Shown here: piece after piece, positions 1 through 10,157 of the stretch
Numbering within the stretch: the first letter of the stretch is position 1
How the letters are laid out: every line of letters begins with the position of its first letter
Assembly (NCBI GenBank): GCA_024220525.1
Contig: JAMYWO010000037.1
Span: forward strand, 49,568 to 95,902
Direction of reading: 5' to 3'
DNA: 46,335 nucleotides
Source: Cochliopodium minus
Lineage: Eukaryota; Discosea; Himatismenida; Cochliopodiidae
The notes under the pieces: model-generated
The model's database searches: none
Told to the model about the DNA's origin: nothing
The model's input: only the letters and a program-made list of their open reading frames with translations
Program-made: the position numbers and the translations under genes

Positions 1-120
1 AAAAATAAAAAATAAAAAATAAAAAATAAAAAATAAAAAATAAAAAATAAAAAATAAAAATAAAAAATGAATAAAAAAAAGAAAATAAAAAATAAAAAAT
101 AAAACAAAAAACAAAAAATA
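1..120. repeat. (AAAAAT)n low-complexity tract at the window edge
   Basis: Tandem AAAAAT units with a few interruptions fill the first 120 bases and stop just before the 3' end of the CUE-domain gene. The same unit fills the other end of the window (46262-46335), so this may be where assembly or sequence selection broke. Confidence 0.95.
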
Positions 121-131
121 AAAACTTTTTT

Positions 132-1840
132 TTACTCACTATAATTTGTCTGAGTGAGTTTGTTGGAAAAGTTGGACCACATGGTCTTGCTCGTTCCCCA
201 AGAAGAAAAGTTATCACCCTTCTTAACCTGGCATTTCTTGTAGAAGTCGTTGATGGACAAGATGTACTCCACACATTTGTTGACGTCGTTGTGGTTCTCC
301 TTGAGGATGATGGGGAGGAGGTTGGGTGGGATGTTTGGAAACATGTTTGCCAGCTTTTCGATCTCTGTTTCCTCTTCTTTCTTCTTCTTTTCTTTTTTTG
401 TCTTGTAAACAAATTAATTTTATTTTTAATTTAAATTTTTTAAAAGTTTTTGTTTTACATATTTTATTTTTTATAATTTTTTTTTTGAACAAGTCTTAAT
501 TTTATATGATTTAATTTTATCTTTTATTTAAATTTTTTGATTTTTTTTTGGTTTAAAAAGTTAATTTTTTATGATAAAATTTTATTTTTTATTCAAATTG
601 TTTTATTTTTTGTTTTGCAGATTTTTATTTTTAGAAAAATGTTTTATTTTCGATATTTTTTAGAATTAATGTTTTTATTTTTAATTTTTTATGATTAATT
701 TTTTATGATTATTTTTTAAAGAATTTTTTTGAATTGTCAATTTTTTTTTTACTTCAGTTTCAGTTGTTTCATCATAAGACAAAAGCTCGTTGATAAGACC
801 TTCATTATCTTGATTGTGTTCATTGTAAAGCTGTTCAATGAGGTTTGAGTCATACTGAGGAAACAAAGATTTGGCGAAATCCACAAAATTTTCGGAAATT
901 TTTTCAAAATCTTCCTCTCCTTCTTCTTCGTCGTCCAAATCTTCTTCTTCGTCTGAGAAATTGTTTCTTAACTATAAATATAAATAAACAATAAAAAAAT
1001 TTATTCCTATAAATGGAAACTTTAAAAAATTATTTATTTTTAAAAGAAATTCAATAATTTTTGAAAGAAAAAAATATTTTTTTGTTTTAAATGTGAACGA
1101 TCTAAAGTTTATTTCAATCATCAACAACAAGAAATTTCTGTCTATGAAAAATAGATAAACAACATAATTTTAGTATTGGTGAATGATGATAAAGGATCAT
1201 TCGAGATTATGAAAAATGATTTCGGATGTTTTTCTTATTGTATTTGTTTTTATTTATATTATTTTATGAAAATGCATATTGATAAAATTAAAGTTTAGAT
1301 TTGAATAATATTTGTTTTATTCTCACCTCATTATCTAGGATTTCATCTTCACCTTGCTCATCATCTTCAATCTTCATGTTATTGACATTTTTCTGAAGAT
1401 TTTCGATATCTTGATGCTGTTGCTCCAACATCGATGCCAATTCCAAATCAGTCTTTTGATAATTGAAATCCAATTCTTCAAATAGAAGGGTGATGACAGA
1501 GATATCTAATTTTTCGGAGAATTTGTCGATCAATGTGTTCAAATTCTTCTCTATCTTTATCTTCTTCTCTGTTTCTTTCACATTCGATCCGCTCTCGTTG
1601 AATAACTTTGTTATGAAATCTCTATCAAAGCTGGGATATTTTTTGAGCAATTGATCAAAATTATTCTGATTGGTAGTCTTGTTAGATGATTTTCTATCCT
1701 AAATGATGTTAAAATTAATATTCATTTTATGTCCATATTCAATAAAAAAACCGTATTATTTGTTATATCTTTGAAAATAAAACTAATCTATGTTTAATAT
1801 TTACTCTTTGTGATTGTTTTTTAAATGGTTTTTTGGACAT
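132..1840 (-). CDS. Protein with four CUE-like ubiquitin-binding domains
   Basis: Four exons: 1840-1805, 1698-1327, 971-753 and 401-132, all phase 0 with GT-AG ends, giving 298 residues. The start is the ATG at 1840, followed by a short Lys-rich N-terminus. Four helical segments look like CUE domains: residues about 26-59 (starting LKKYPSFDRDFI), 66-98 (FSEKLDISVITLLFEEL), 159-195 (SLFPQYDSNLIEQLYNEH) and 222-258 (MFPNIPPNLLPIILKENH). The first, third and fourth have the (M/L)FP- or YP-type start and the downstream leucine pair. Acidic Asp/Glu-rich linkers separate them. CUE domains bind mono- or polyubiquitin, so a ubiquitin-receptor or adaptor role is inferred. No catalytic domain is seen. 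The fourth copy is the closest to consensus and the second the weakest. Confidence 0.78.
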
Positions 1841-2199
1841 GTATTTTATTCTCAAATCTTTCTTTCAATTTTTTTTATATTTTAATCCTGTTTAATGAAT
1901 CATCCTGACAAACAAAATCTTCTCAATCTTTTCTTTTCATGAAAGTTTTTTTTATTTTTCATCTTGAAAATAAATGGAGGGTTTGAATAATCACAATCCA
2001 ATTTTTATAGTCATATAATTTTTCTATAATCAAATTAAATTTTAGAGATTAACTAAAATATAAAATTTGTGGATTAGAAAAGTGATTGTTGGATCTTCAA
2101 TTCCAAATTTCACCAATTTTTTAAAAAGTTCAAAATAAAAAAAAAGATTAATCTTTAAAAAACAAAAAAAAAACAATTCGTTAAAACAATAGTTTCGAA
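1841..2199. other. AT-rich divergent intergenic region
   Basis: About 360 bases between the start codons of two divergently oriented genes. It should hold both promoters. I see only A/T runs and no recognisable motif or reading frame. Confidence 0.6.
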
Positions 2200-3350
2200 A
2201 TGGGAAATTATAATGATACACTTAATCCTCAAATGGGTTGTTTGTTATGTGGGAAGAAAGTAAGACTTTTTGGATATAATTTGCTTCATTAATTTTAATA
2301 ATAAAATAAAATGTTGATAGATTAGGTATAATGATGTCAATGATCATTCATACTTATGTGGAAATCTTTGCAAAAAACATTATGATATGAATAGTTTTCG
2401 TAATAAATTTTATATTTATTTTTTATTTTTTGAAAGTATTCGATCAAAATATCAGAGAAGAAGATTTGCACATTGATAATCCAAGGAATTTCAGGCATGA
2501 AGCACATTGCAGGTAATTTTTTAAAAAATTGAAGAATATGATTTCGCCTAAAAATAAAAAATTAAAAATTTTTTTGAAAAGTTTTGACTTGGCCAAAAAC
2601 TTCAAGTTTGAAAAATTGCCAGAATCATGGAAAAACTTGTTTAAGAATACAGGATTGGGAATCAATCACTTAAAAAACAAAGAAAATCTGAATCTCTTCT
2701 GGAGAACATTGGCAGAATATTACCAACCTGTAAATAAAAAAGAAAAAAATTGTTTTCTGAATATGAACTCGTCTTTTTTTTTTAGTATAACGAAAGAAAA
2801 GGAAATGCATTCAGTGTAAATAACTTTGTTGCATCTTATAGTAATGAAATTTCTTTGAATTTTGGAGATGGTAAATAAAAAAAAAAATTTTCTTTTATTT
2901 AATTGTTTTTTTCTTTTGAAGACATAACTGTTTTGGACACATCACAAGATTGGTGGTATGGCGTTAATAACACAACCAGTTGTGATGGATATTTTCCCGG
3001 GAATCAAGGATTCGTGGTTTTTAGATCAATAAACAGCATGAGAAGTGTAAAAATTTTTATTTATTTAAATAATTCAAATCTTTTTTAAAAAAAAACTTTT
3101 AATACTTTTAATTAGGATTATGCTCAAAGTTTTAAGAGAAACAAAAATAAATTATTATATAGTTCTGTCGATTTTAGTTTAAATGTGTATCAGCACAAAA
3201 GAACCAGCCCTCCTCCTCCGTCTGTGGATAGTAGCTGCTTGCCTTCTTTACCTCACAACACAAGAAATTACCAATGCTTTGAGATCGTCTCTGAAAAATA
3301 ATAACAACAGAAGCATTTATTGCTCAGAAGATGAATGGATTGAAAATTAA
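2200..3350 (+). CDS. Zinc finger-PBD(CRIB)-SH3 protein, first tandem copy, 3' frame break
   Basis: Exons: 2200-2259, 2321-2399, 2437-2512, 2582-2729, 2786-2870, 2922-3046 and 3116 onward. Residues 13-45 carry a C-x2-C ... H-x3-C finger (CLLC then HSYLC). A CRIB motif, IDNPRNFRHEAH (about 59-70), is followed by a PBD helix (FEKLPESWKNLF), so Rac/Cdc42-type GTPase binding is expected. An SH3 domain follows at about 130-185, with the ALYDY-like strand degenerate, DDITVLD, DWWYG and GYFPGNQGFV. As written the frame stops at 3299-3301 (252 residues). The +1 frame past about 3265 instead reads ALRSSLKNNNN and then SEDEWIEN to a stop at 3348-3350, which matches the tail of the downstream paralogue. 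One extra A in the AAA at 3265-3267 would explain this. It is probably a cytosolic Rho-GTPase effector/adaptor. Confidence 0.8.
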
Positions 3351-3532
3351 TTAATTTTTATTTAATTTTCGGAGAAATTTTTTTATGAAACAAAAATAAT
3401 TATATATTTTTGTTCCACGATTAATTTATTGCAAATAAAGGTCTAAATTCAATAAATTTTCCTTCCAAAATCCTCTGTATTCCTCCAAATTTTTATTGTA
3501 ATTAAATATAATTTATTTATTTAACTGAAATG

Positions 3533-3570
<38 letters not shown>
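3533..3570 (+). repeat. 38-base poly(dA) tract abutting a start codon
   Basis: An uninterrupted run of A from 3533 to 3570. Its last A is the first base of the ATG of the second PBD-SH3 gene. Such tracts exclude nucleosomes and are common upstream of genes in AT-rich protists. The exact length is unreliable in most sequencing data. Confidence 0.9.
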
Positions 3571-3573
<3 letters not shown>

Positions 3574-5566
3574 AAGAAATAATGCCCATTTGTGTTCTAT
3601 GCAAACAAAAGGTGATTCATATAGAACATTATCATTCAAATAAAAAAGATAAAATAATTTTTAATTTTTTATTTCTTCACTCAATATCAGATCCCCCTCG
3701 ATCAAATCGATAATCATTCCAAGTTCTGCAAGATAGATAGTCAAAAGTAAAAATTAATAGAACATATATTATAAAAAATAAAAATAGAAAAAATAAATTT
3801 CAGTTCAATATATATTCCAATCGAATATAACCAATAGATTCTTTCTATACCACATAAATTCTTTATTTTTTTTCAATTTATTTTTTAAATAATTTATATA
3901 AAGTGATGAATTTAAAATAAAGAAAATTTCCAATGAAAAGCCAAAAGATAAGTAAATTTTTTGTTAGAATATTTTTCAAATATAACATAATAATTATCCA
4001 ATTACTATCTTGCTCTTAAATTCAAAATTTTTTTTAGTAATATGAAGGTCAACAAAATTTCAAACGAAAAATCCAATGAAAAGTAAGTTTTGAAGATTAA
4101 CTTATTTTTCTTCTGTTATTATTTTATTTTTTAATTTTTATTTTTTATTTTTTATTTTTTATTTTTTATTTTTTATTATTTATTATTTATTTTTTATATT
4201 TTTTTATTTATTTTATTAGTACAAACTTATTCTATGACAAACAAAAAGGCTTCAACCTTCAAAACACTCCCAAGGCTTGGAAGGTTCTCTTCAAAAACGC
4301 AGGAGTGAAGAAAAAAGAATTGGAGAATTCTGAAACTGCAATTTTCATCTACCAAACAATTTCACAAATATTAGAAGGAGTAAAAAAATTCTCATCTTTT
4401 ATTTTTTAATTGAAAATTTTTTATTTTTATTTATTTTTTATTTGATTTTTCAATTTTTATTCTTTATATTTTTATCCTTTAATTTTATTTTTTTTATTTT
4501 TATTTTTTTTTTTTTATTCAATCAGAAACAAAATAGAGTTGGGGATGCTTATGCAGTGTCCAGCTTTTCACCACTTTCCGAAGCAGAATTAGAAATCAAC
4601 ATTGGTGACGGTAAAATAAAAATAATCAAAATAATCAAATAAATCTTAAAATAAAAATAAAAAATTAAAATTAAAAAAAATAAAAATAAAATAAAATAAA
4701 AAATAATATTAAATTTAAAATAAAATAATCAAATTTTTTTTATTTCAGACATTTCTGTTTTGGATCAAACAAATTCAGATTGGTGGTACGGAAAAAACAA
4801 TAATAATGGGAAAACTGGATACTTTCCTGGTAAAAAAAATAAAATAAAAAATAAAAATAAGAAATAAAAATAAACAATAAATGAACAATAGGAATAGAAG
4901 GTTATGTAGAGTTTTATGAAGAAAATCATCCAATTAATGTTGTAAAAAAATTTTTTAATTTTTTTTTTTTTTTTTTTTAAATTAAAAAAAATTTCTTTTG
5001 AAAAAAGGAAGATAAAAAAGATATTCAAATGAACAAAATGGTGGTAATAATAAAATTATAATTATTTATTTTAATTTTTTTAATTTATTTTAATTTTTGA
5101 ATTTTTTTTTTTAAAAAAAGGAAGAAAAAAAAGAAACCACAGCTACAAACGAAGAAAATAAAGTTATGGAAAACAAAATAATTCCAAAGCCTCTTCCTGT
5201 TAAAAAACAAGCCATAAAAACGTTTACAAAAAAAAATGTAAAAAAAAACAACACGTTGAAACAACTTTCTCCTCACAAAATTCCAAACTATACTCCTCCC
5301 AAATCTCCTTTGCCTTCCAAACCTCTTCCCTCTAGTTCTCTTATAAAAAGTAATAATGAAATTAATAATGGAAGTCATATTAATAATTCTCTTCCCATCA
5401 TACCTCCTACAAAACAAAGCGAGTAAAAAAAATATTTTCTGTTCATTATTTTTTAAATTATTTTTAATTAATTTTATTTTTAATTTTTTAAATTATTTTA
5501 AATTTTAAGTTTAATTTTTAAGTTTAATTTTTTGTTTTATTTATTTTTTTTATTTTATTTATTTTA

Positions 5567-5600
<34 letters not shown>

Positions 5601-5750
5601 ATTTTTTATTTTTTTTGAAGCATCCCAAAGTTGCCAAGTGATACACTTCATATTTCCGACAATTTGAAAGAGGCAATCAACATCAGGAGATCTTCCCTTC
5701 CAAAATTATTTGAATATGAAATTGATTCTGACGATGAATGGAGCGATTAA
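3570..5750 (+). CDS. Zinc finger-PBD-like-SH3 protein, second tandem copy with Pro-rich tail
   Basis: Eleven exons: 3570-3611, 3691-3746, 3904-3951, 4038-4082, 4220-4379, 4526-4610, 4749-4829, 4892-4941, 5008-5043, 5121-5422 and 5621-5750. Phases join throughout to give 344 residues. The N-terminal finger (CVLC ... HSKFC) matches the upstream copy. Exons 3 and 4 encode near-repeats (KKISNEKPKD, NKISNEKSNE) where the CRIB should be, so the I-x2-P-x2-F-x-H-x2-H signature is lost. The PBD helix survives (NTPKAWKVLFKNAG). The SH3 domain (about 118-190) has INIGD, DWWYG and GYFPG. The tail is Lys/Pro-rich with PPKSPLPSKPLP-type SH3 ligands and ends SDDEWSD. It is probably a scaffold that keeps SH3 binding but has lost or weakened GTPase binding. 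Confidence 0.82.
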
Positions 5751-5832
5751 AAAATAAAAAAAATAATAAAAAAAATAATAAAAAAAATAAAAATAATAAT
5801 AAATAATTTTTGTACACAAACTTTTTTTTTAT

Positions 5833-6534
5833 TCATTTAAAATTAAAAACTTTTCTGATTTCTTTTGGCAACATTTTGATCTGATTTCGATCAATCAACC
5901 TCGAAAGGATAATTTTTCGAGAACAAAGCATAAACAAATTTATAGAGCGGAGATTTTTAAACTCGTTGAGATCCTTTTGATCCAAATAAGTAAACAAAAT
6001 CGTTTTGATCACTTTATTCTCTGTTGATTCAAATAAATGTTTTTCTTCTTCTTTTTCTTTGTAGGACGCAAATTCTCTATTGTATCTCAACAATATTTTG
6101 AGAAGCTTTGTATTACAGTGATTTATTGAGTTCTTAATAACTAATTCCGAAATATAACAGTTTCTCCTTATCAAAATGCACTTTTATTTTTCAAATTTTA
6201 ATTTTTTTTTAATTTTTTTAAAATTTTTTTGAATATTTTTACACAAATGTTTGTATGTCCTCTGTATGAAGCCCTCTTTTAATTGTTTTCAAAAATGAAA
6301 TTTTATTATTGAATTCTTTACCTCAATTGCTGTTTGTCCATTCAGCTTATAATTGATATCTATCAAATTTCTTAAATTTTTTGAATAAGTAAATTGGGTT
6401 ACCCCACTTTGTATATTCTCTTACATGTTGTTTTCTAATATCGAATTCATCAGCATTGGCTTTCCATTTTCTGCTGCTTCGACGAATGATTCGTTTGAAT
6501 AGGTATAATCCCTCAAATAATCTATCATAATCAT
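5833..6534 (-). CDS. Ankyrin-repeat-like protein
   Basis: Three exons: 6534-6425, 6370-6322 and 6180-5833, with phases joining to give 168 residues. Ankyrin character comes from SFVEAAENGKPMLMNSILE then IDINYKLNGQTAIE, which resembles the DIN..NGxTAL turn, followed by KLLKILLRYN. The C-terminus (MLCSRKIILSRL ... KMLPKEIRKVF) resembles the LP-x-x-I helical module that closes many amoebal repeat proteins. The start at 6534 is the first in-frame ATG. A stray upstream ATG (at about 6656) opens only 21 codons and has no donor, so the 5' end is uncertain and the gene could be a truncated copy. It converges on the PBD-SH3 gene with about 80 bases between stops. Confidence 0.55.
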
Positions 6535-6977
6535 CTTTTGATGAATTGTATTTGTTTTCTTTGATCTCTTTTAATATATAATTTTATTGTTAATCATTGG
6601 TGAAGAGATTATTGTTATATTTCAAATAATCAGTTTTTGAAAGATCATAAACCATTATATTCTTATAATATGAAAAATATGAAAAATTAATAAAGCAAAT
6701 TTACGTTTTTATTTCAAAATCAAGACCTTGCAAAAGGACTTTTCAATAGAATTCTTAATGAAGTGATCTATATTTTTTTTTTTTTTTGGGATATTTCATG
6801 CATTCCATTAAATAATTCATTCCATTTTGAATAATTCATTCCATTAAACTTTATTCATTATGAATTCTTGAATGTATCAATTTGAAACTGAAATTTGCCT
6901 TGTTTGAGAAAATTATATAAAAAAAAAATAGTTGAATAGTTCAATTAATTAAATTGATTATAATCTATTGACATAAA
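6535..6977. other. Intergenic region
   Basis: About 440 AT-rich bases between divergent genes. It contains a 21-codon minus-strand ORF beginning MVYDLSKTDYLK with no visible splice donor, possibly a lost 5' exon of the ankyrin-like gene, plus a T13 run near 6776. Nothing else is recognisable. Confidence 0.5.
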
Positions 6978-7351
6978 ATGATTGTTCAAAATACATTGAT
7001 TACAACATATGGACCTCTTGGTTGAATTTAAAAATATATTGGAAAATCAAAAATTTAATAATCCTTTTTTTAAATCCAAAATATTATAAAATAGGATTCT
7101 TATTTGCTGCTATTATGATGGTAGTGATGGTATTGGTTATTCTTAATTGTGCAGATGAACAAGTAAAAAAAAAAAAAAATTTATCACTTACAAAATATAT
7201 ACTGTTTTAACATCTGCAATTATATCTTCTTATAAATACATAATGACAAATTTTGAAACATATTAAACTATAATAGGTTGCACCAAATGATTTATTAGGA
7301 CAATCTGGAAATGTAGGAAAAAATCAAAAATGTTGTTGTTGCTGTTGTTGA
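6978..7351 (+). CDS. 61-residue single-pass membrane protein with Cys6 tail
   Basis: Exons 6978-7020, 7095-7162 and 7277-7351; the phases (1, then 0) join cleanly. The first donor is GTTGAA, which is atypical, but the acceptor TAAAATAG is good and the joined protein is sensible. The N-terminus MIVQNTLITTYGPLG leads into one hydrophobic span (FLFAAIMMVVMVLVILNC, residues 16-33). A short polar linker (ADEQVAPNDLLGQSGN) follows, and six consecutive cysteines sit immediately before TGA. A cysteine cluster on the cytosolic side of a membrane span suggests S-palmitoylation or metal binding, as in CYSTM-like small proteins, but I cannot assign a family. The gene is too small for routine ORF callers because no exon exceeds 75 bases. 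Confidence 0.68.
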
Positions 7352-7649
7352 CATATGGAAAGTATATGGATTGACATAAAAATAAAAAGAAAATTGTGGA
7401 AAAATTCAATTTATATAAATTAAAAAAAAAATTTTTTTTAAGTCTTTATTTCAAATAAATCATTTGATCTTAAATATATCGAGAATTGATTTTAAATTTT
7501 AAGAATACATTTTGAATTATTTTATAATTATTAATTTCAAAATTAAAAAAAGGAAATTTCTTTGAATAAATGCTTTTTAATTCAAAAAAAAAAAAAAAAA
7601 AGAAAAAGAAAAATTCATAGAAAAAAATTGTTTCTTTTTCTTTTTTGAT
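7352..7649. other. Convergent intergenic region
   Basis: About 300 AT-rich bases between the 3' ends of the small membrane protein gene and the LCAT-like gene, with an A18 run near 7584. No coding signal is seen. Confidence 0.5.
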
Positions 7650-9435
7650 TTAAATGTATTTAGGATCAACTTTTTTTCCTTCAGCCAATCTTTCAGCAAT
7701 CAACTTGTCGTACTTTGGAGTTTTGGAACAATCTTGCATGTCAGTTGGTTTGTTAGTGAGGATGTCGATCAAATCCCCCACCAAGTCTCTCTCTTTGAGA
7801 ATTTGGCTGTGGCTGATGAGTTCGTATTCTTTACATTTGACAGGGTTGCTTGGCAATTCCTTTTGCCACTTTTTGCATTCACCTGTTCGACAAAAATTAA
7901 TAAAAAATTAATAAACAAAACTAAAAAATATTTGTTTAAAATTCTAAAAAATGATCAATAAAAAAAAATAAATAAATTAAAAATAATCAATAAAAATTCG
8001 AAGAAAAAAAAAATATCAAATAAAAATCAATTTAAAAATAATCAATAAAAATGAAGAATGAATTAACAAAACTAAAAATATTTGAATAATATTCTAAAAA
8101 AATGATCAATAAAAAAAAATAAATATTAATTTTGAAATAATAATTCGAAGAAAAAAAAAATAACAAAAAAAAAAAGAAAACCAAAAAAGTTGATTCAATT
8201 TAAAATTAAAAAAATTGGAGAAGAAAATAAAAAAAAGAAAAGTTAATAAAAAATTAAAAAAAAAATAGATTGATTACCAAGAGAAAGAAGAGGGACAGTA
8301 CCATCACCATAGTCATTAGTGAGAACGTCATAAGGCTGAACGACATGAGCAGGGTCAGCACTGAAAGTCTGGTACTTGTAAGCCATCTCGGTCTCGACAC
8401 CCACGCCGTACAAACAGAAGAGGGGGATGTCAGGGTGGATGAGGTTTTGAATGAGCATGTTGGTTTTGTTGTGGATGATGGCGGTGTCGGGGGTTTTGAT
8501 GTCGACGTAGAGTTGTTCGAATTGTGTTGAGTTGTATTTTTTGGAGGTGGAGTTTTCTGTCACGAAGATGTCTCCTTGCCAGACTTTCGCAAAAAAAATA
8601 AAATAAAAAATGACAAAAATTAATTTAAACAAAAAAAAATTTAAAAATGATTTAAAAATTGAAATAACTATTTTAATTATAAAAAATGATTTATTAATAA
8701 ACATTCAAATCATTTTAAATTTAACTAAAAAATAAATAAAATAAAATTAAAATATTTTAAATTTTAAAAAAAAAGGAAAATTTTAATCTTGAAAATAAAA
8801 TAAATAACAAAAAAATTTTATTGGAAAAACAATTTTAATTAATATAAAAAAATAAATAAAACAAAATTAAAAATTTCAAATAATAATATAAAAAATTAAA
8901 AGAAAAAGATAAATTTTAAATCTGAAAAAAAAATTAAAGAAAAAATAAATCGATAAATAAAAGAAAAAAATTTACAGAGTGGATCAGGTGTCAAATAATC
9001 TTGTTGAAAACAAAAATTAGATTAATTACTTAATATTTAATAAATAAAAAAAAGATTATTACTGACTCCTCCGGAGTTTCTTGCGATCTGAGCGATGGTG
9101 TCTCTGTTGAGCAAGGACATTCCCAAAACTTCAAGTCCAAAGTTGTCCCCTGAAAGAATTGCCTTCAAAGCTTTAGGTGCACCAGACCTTCAATTAAAAA
9201 TAAAAAATAAAAAATAAAAAATAAAAAATAAAAAATAAAAAATAAAAAATAAAAAATAAAAAATTAAAAATAAAAAATTAAAATTAAAATATCAAAAATT
9301 AAAACCTGTTTTTGCAGCTCTTTGGAGTGCTTCGAGGTAGGTGTCAGTAAATTCCTTGACTTTTCCAACTGCTTCATTTTTCCAACTTTGTTTGTAAAGA
9401 GTTACCATTTGTTTGTATTCTGGATTGAGGTACAT
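7650..9435 (-). CDS. LCAT/group XV phospholipase-like acyltransferase, C-terminal half only
   Basis: Exons 9435-9306, 9170-9063 (or 9187-9063), 8999-8976, 8583-8278 and 7882-7650 join in phase to about 266 residues. Family landmarks are ALKAILSGDNFG, LTPDP, the IPLFCLYGVGVETE strand, GDGTVPLLSLG with the presumed catalytic Asp, and ELISHSQIL with the presumed catalytic His. LCAT/PLA2G15/PDAT proteins are usually about 400 residues or more and carry the nucleophile in a G-x-S-x-G motif N-terminal to this. That half is absent here, and only a short helical stretch (YKQMVTLYKQSW) precedes. Upstream sequence runs into a hairpin repeat and a transposase relic, so a 5' truncation by a mobile element is likely. 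Unless 5' exons lie elsewhere, the product should be catalytically dead. Confidence 0.72.
9190..9295. repeat. (AAAAAT)n tract inside the LCAT-like intron
   Basis: Roughly fifteen tandem AAATAA/AAAAAT units fill the first intron of the truncated LCAT-like gene. Confidence 0.9.
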
Positions 9436-9461
9436 GAAAACAAAATGGTATAATCGATTTT

Positions 9462-9552
9462 TGGATACAATTTCAATTCTTTAAATCTAAATTGTATCCA
9501 CTATTATTTTTATGTGTATTTTTTATCGTGATACAATTTCGGAATACAATTT
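9462..9552. repeat. Perfect 12-base inverted repeat plus two further copies of its core
   Basis: TGGATACAATTT at 9462-9473 is followed after 15 bases by its exact reverse complement AAATTGTATCCA at 9489-9500. The core ATACAATTT recurs directly at 9531-9539 and 9544-9552. The group sits between the truncated LCAT-like gene and the transposase relic, consistent with remains of a transposon or MITE terminal repeat. Confidence 0.75.
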
Positions 9553-9599
9553 TCAAAATAATATGAAAATGAAATTTCCTCAAAGAATTGTTTGAGTAG

Positions 9600-9904
9600 A
9601 TCAAGTTTGTAATTCTAAGTCTTGGATGAATGTACCAGAAGCTACTTTCCAATTTTCTACTTGTGCATAAGTGTTCTCTACAATAGATCTGTAGGAGTAA
9701 AGATCATTATTGTATCTAATTTCTCAAAGATTCTGGAGGATCAATTGGAGTTCTAGTTGTATAATTTCTTATTCCTCTGTCTGCAAGTAGTTTTAACTTA
9801 TTCTAAATTAAAATCAATTTTAACAATTTTTTTAAAAAATTTTAGTAACTACAGAGTAAAGAAAATTTGGAACATTGCAGCTGTGTCATTGTTCCTTCCA
9901 TAAG
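9600..9904 (-). pseudogene. Degenerate DDE-type transposase fragment
   Basis: Reading the minus strand gives, in order, AYGRNNDTAAMFQIFFT, then NKLKLLADRGIRNYTTRTP in another frame, then a stop and frame change, then YRSIVENTYAQVENWKVAS and a stop at 9600. The (V/L)(L/A)ADRGY-type Asp strand and the YR..VE..(F/Y)..(V/L)..WK..S helix with its Glu are hallmarks of DDE-superfamily endonucleases. The frames cannot be joined without ignoring stops, and no N-terminal DNA-binding part is seen. This is a dead C-terminal remnant; the exact transposon family is not determined. Confidence 0.6.
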
Positions 9905-10157
9905 CTAAAAATTCAAAATATAAAATAAATTAAATTCAAAATTTCGGTTAAATGTTTTAATTATTTTATATATAAAAATCAACAATGATCATTTCAAATT
10001 TCTTCTTTCTAATTCAAACTTTCAATTTCAATTTGTATGCACGCAATGTCCTTGGAATTTTTATAAAAATTTTATCGATAAAATCAAGGATAATAAAAAT
10101 CAGAAAAAAAAAAACGAAAAAATAATTTTCCTCACAAATATTTCTTTTTTTAAAAAG

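Noticed and set aside
9063-9306. Frameshift between the first two LCAT-like exons
   Set aside because: An acceptor at CACCTAAAG (exon from 9170) joins the exons in frame, so no indel is needed there.
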